DNA of 7,665 nt, taken from positions 1 through 7,665 of the forward strand of contig PWJP01000173.1 in NCBI GenBank assembly GCA_003559985.1, written 5' to 3'. Both the position numbers and the translations under genes were made by a program. Shown here one piece after another: positions 7,020 to 7,665 of this stretch. The notes beneath the pieces are model-generated. The model made no database searches. It saw nothing but the letters and a program-made list of their open reading frames with translations, and had not been told where the DNA came from. Source of the DNA: Saprospirales bacterium (lineage in GTDB: Bacteria; Bacteroidota; Bacteroidia; Chitinophagales; Saprospiraceae). Position 1 is the first letter of the stretch. Every line of letters starts with the position of its first letter.

Positions 7020-7665
7020 ATGAAAAAACTCATTTACACAGCCGTTTTAAGCCTCTGGGCCTTCTCTTTTGTCAATTCGCAAACAGTGATGGATGTGATT
7101 TCCAACAGCCCGGATCACAACACGCTGGAGCAAGTACTCACTCTTTCAGGTCTTGATGGAGCCCTGGAAACGGGAGACTCTCTAACTGTTTTTGCACCCA
7201 CAGACGACGCTTTTGATGCAGTCGATTCTGCAGCACTGGCCGAAATTGTCGGTGACCCGGACCTTTTGGAAGCCGTCCTGCTATATCACGTACTCGGTTT
7301 TGAAGCACTTTCTACAGACCTGGAAGATGGAATGGAAGTGACTACCCTGCAGGGACAGGATGTAACTGTGACCATTAATGCCGATGGTGTTTTCATCAAC
7401 GATGCACAGGTTACCGTGGCTGATTTAACTGCAGACAACGGGGTAGTCCACGTCATTGATGCCGTGCTGGTACCGGCAGAAGATGAGCCATTCACTGTGT
7501 TTGACATAATCGAAGACTCTGATATGCATACAACCCTAACCTCTGTACTGGAACTCAGCGGACTTGATGCCGCACTATCCGACCCTGAAGGAACTTTCAC
7601 CGTTTTTGCACCCACGGACGACGCTTTTGATGCAGTCGATTCCACAGCACTGGCCGAAATTGTCG
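7020..7665 (+). CDS. Secreted fasciclin (FAS1) repeat protein, 3'-truncated
   Basis: ATG at 7020; the frame is open to the window edge, so 215 residues are seen and the C terminus is missing. A signal peptide covers about 1-20 (MKK, hydrophobic core, then FVNSQ), with likely cleavage next to Gln21. The first FAS1 domain covers about 22-153: T-V-F-A-P-T-D-D-A-F at 56-65 (H1 motif), L-L-Y-H-V-L at 87-92 (H2 region, with the conserved Tyr-His), and NGVVHVIDAVLVP at 140-152. A second FAS1 domain starts at about 158 and is cut after its own H1 motif at 194-203. FAS1 domains are extracellular adhesion modules. More domains, or a T9SS or lipid anchor, may lie beyond the window. The start is 50 bp after the barrel gene with no terminator between, so it may be read through from the sigma operon. 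Aspartate and glutamate are abundant, as in many marine secreted proteins. Confidence 0.92.
   Translation, partial: MKKLIYTAVLSLWAFSFVNSQTVMDVISNSPDHNTLEQVLTLSGLDGALETGDSLTVFAPTDDAFDAVDSAALAEIVGDPDLLEAVLLYHVLGFEALSTDLEDGMEVTTLQGQDVTVTINADGVFINDAQVTVADLTADNGVVHVIDAVLVPAEDEPFTVFDIIEDSDMHTTLTSVLELSGLDAALSDPEGTFTVFAPTDDAFDAVDSTALAEIV
7188..7251 (+). repeat. Near-identical 64-bp direct repeat, copy 1 (FAS1 H1 motif)
   Basis: Bases 7188-7251 match 7602-7665 at 61 of 64 positions, 414 bp (138 codons) apart and in the same frame. They encode the VFAPTDDAFDAV core plus the following helix, with a single Ala-to-Thr difference. The flanking codons of the two FAS1 domains are clearly more diverged. Confidence 0.9.
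7602..7665 (+). repeat. Near-identical 64-bp direct repeat, copy 2 (FAS1 H1 motif)
   Basis: This is the second copy of the repeat at 7188-7251; it runs into the window edge, so its true 3' limit is unknown. The three differences from copy 1 fall at one silent site and at two bases of the Ala-to-Thr codon region. Confidence 0.9.

Overview
The window is from a Bacteroidota genome, probably of the Saprospirales/Cytophagales type; the exact group is an inference. Two proteins end in type IX secretion (T9SS) sorting domains, one type B (CHU_C) and one type A. T9SS is essentially restricted to this phylum. Other signs agree: a good match to the phylum's TAnnTTTG promoter element, weak or absent Shine-Dalgarno sequences, and signal peptides ending in a Ser-Gln (SQ) motif. 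No RNA genes, CRISPR arrays, insertion sequences or phage genes were seen.

Layout. (1) Positions 1-2832 (+) hold the 3' end of a very large secreted surface protein. It has eight complete Ig/PKD-like repeats of about 70 residues, a ninth cut by the window edge, a more diverged SprB-like and PKD-like region, and a C-terminal CHU_C domain. A strong intrinsic terminator follows at 2856-2891. The rest of the 283-bp gap to 3115 shows no convincing gene. (2) Positions 3116-4651 (-) hold an uncharacterised 511-residue exported protein with a type A sorting domain. It converges on gene 1. (3) Positions 4652-4880 are a divergent intergenic region with a -7 promoter element for the minus-strand gene and a perfect 14-bp palindrome touching it. 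(4) Positions 4881-5441 (+) encode an ECF sigma factor. (5) Positions 5434-6969 (+) overlap it by 8 bp and encode a protein with a short cytoplasmic head, one membrane helix, a long Glu/Ser/Thr-rich linker and a C-terminal outer-membrane beta-barrel. (6) From 7020 (+) to the window edge runs a secreted fasciclin (FAS1) repeat protein, incomplete at its 3' end.

How they work together. Genes 4 and 5 look like a sigma/anti-sigma pair of the dual-membrane-spanning (Dma-type) class described in Bacteroides thetaiotaomicron. In that class one polypeptide links an outer-membrane barrel to a sigma-binding domain in the cytoplasm, so an event at the cell surface could be passed directly to transcription. 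The FAS1 gene starts 50 bp downstream with no terminator between, so it may be co-transcribed or be a target of the system. The two T9SS substrates suggest a locus devoted to surface and adhesion proteins, but no direct regulatory link to the sigma factor can be shown from sequence alone.
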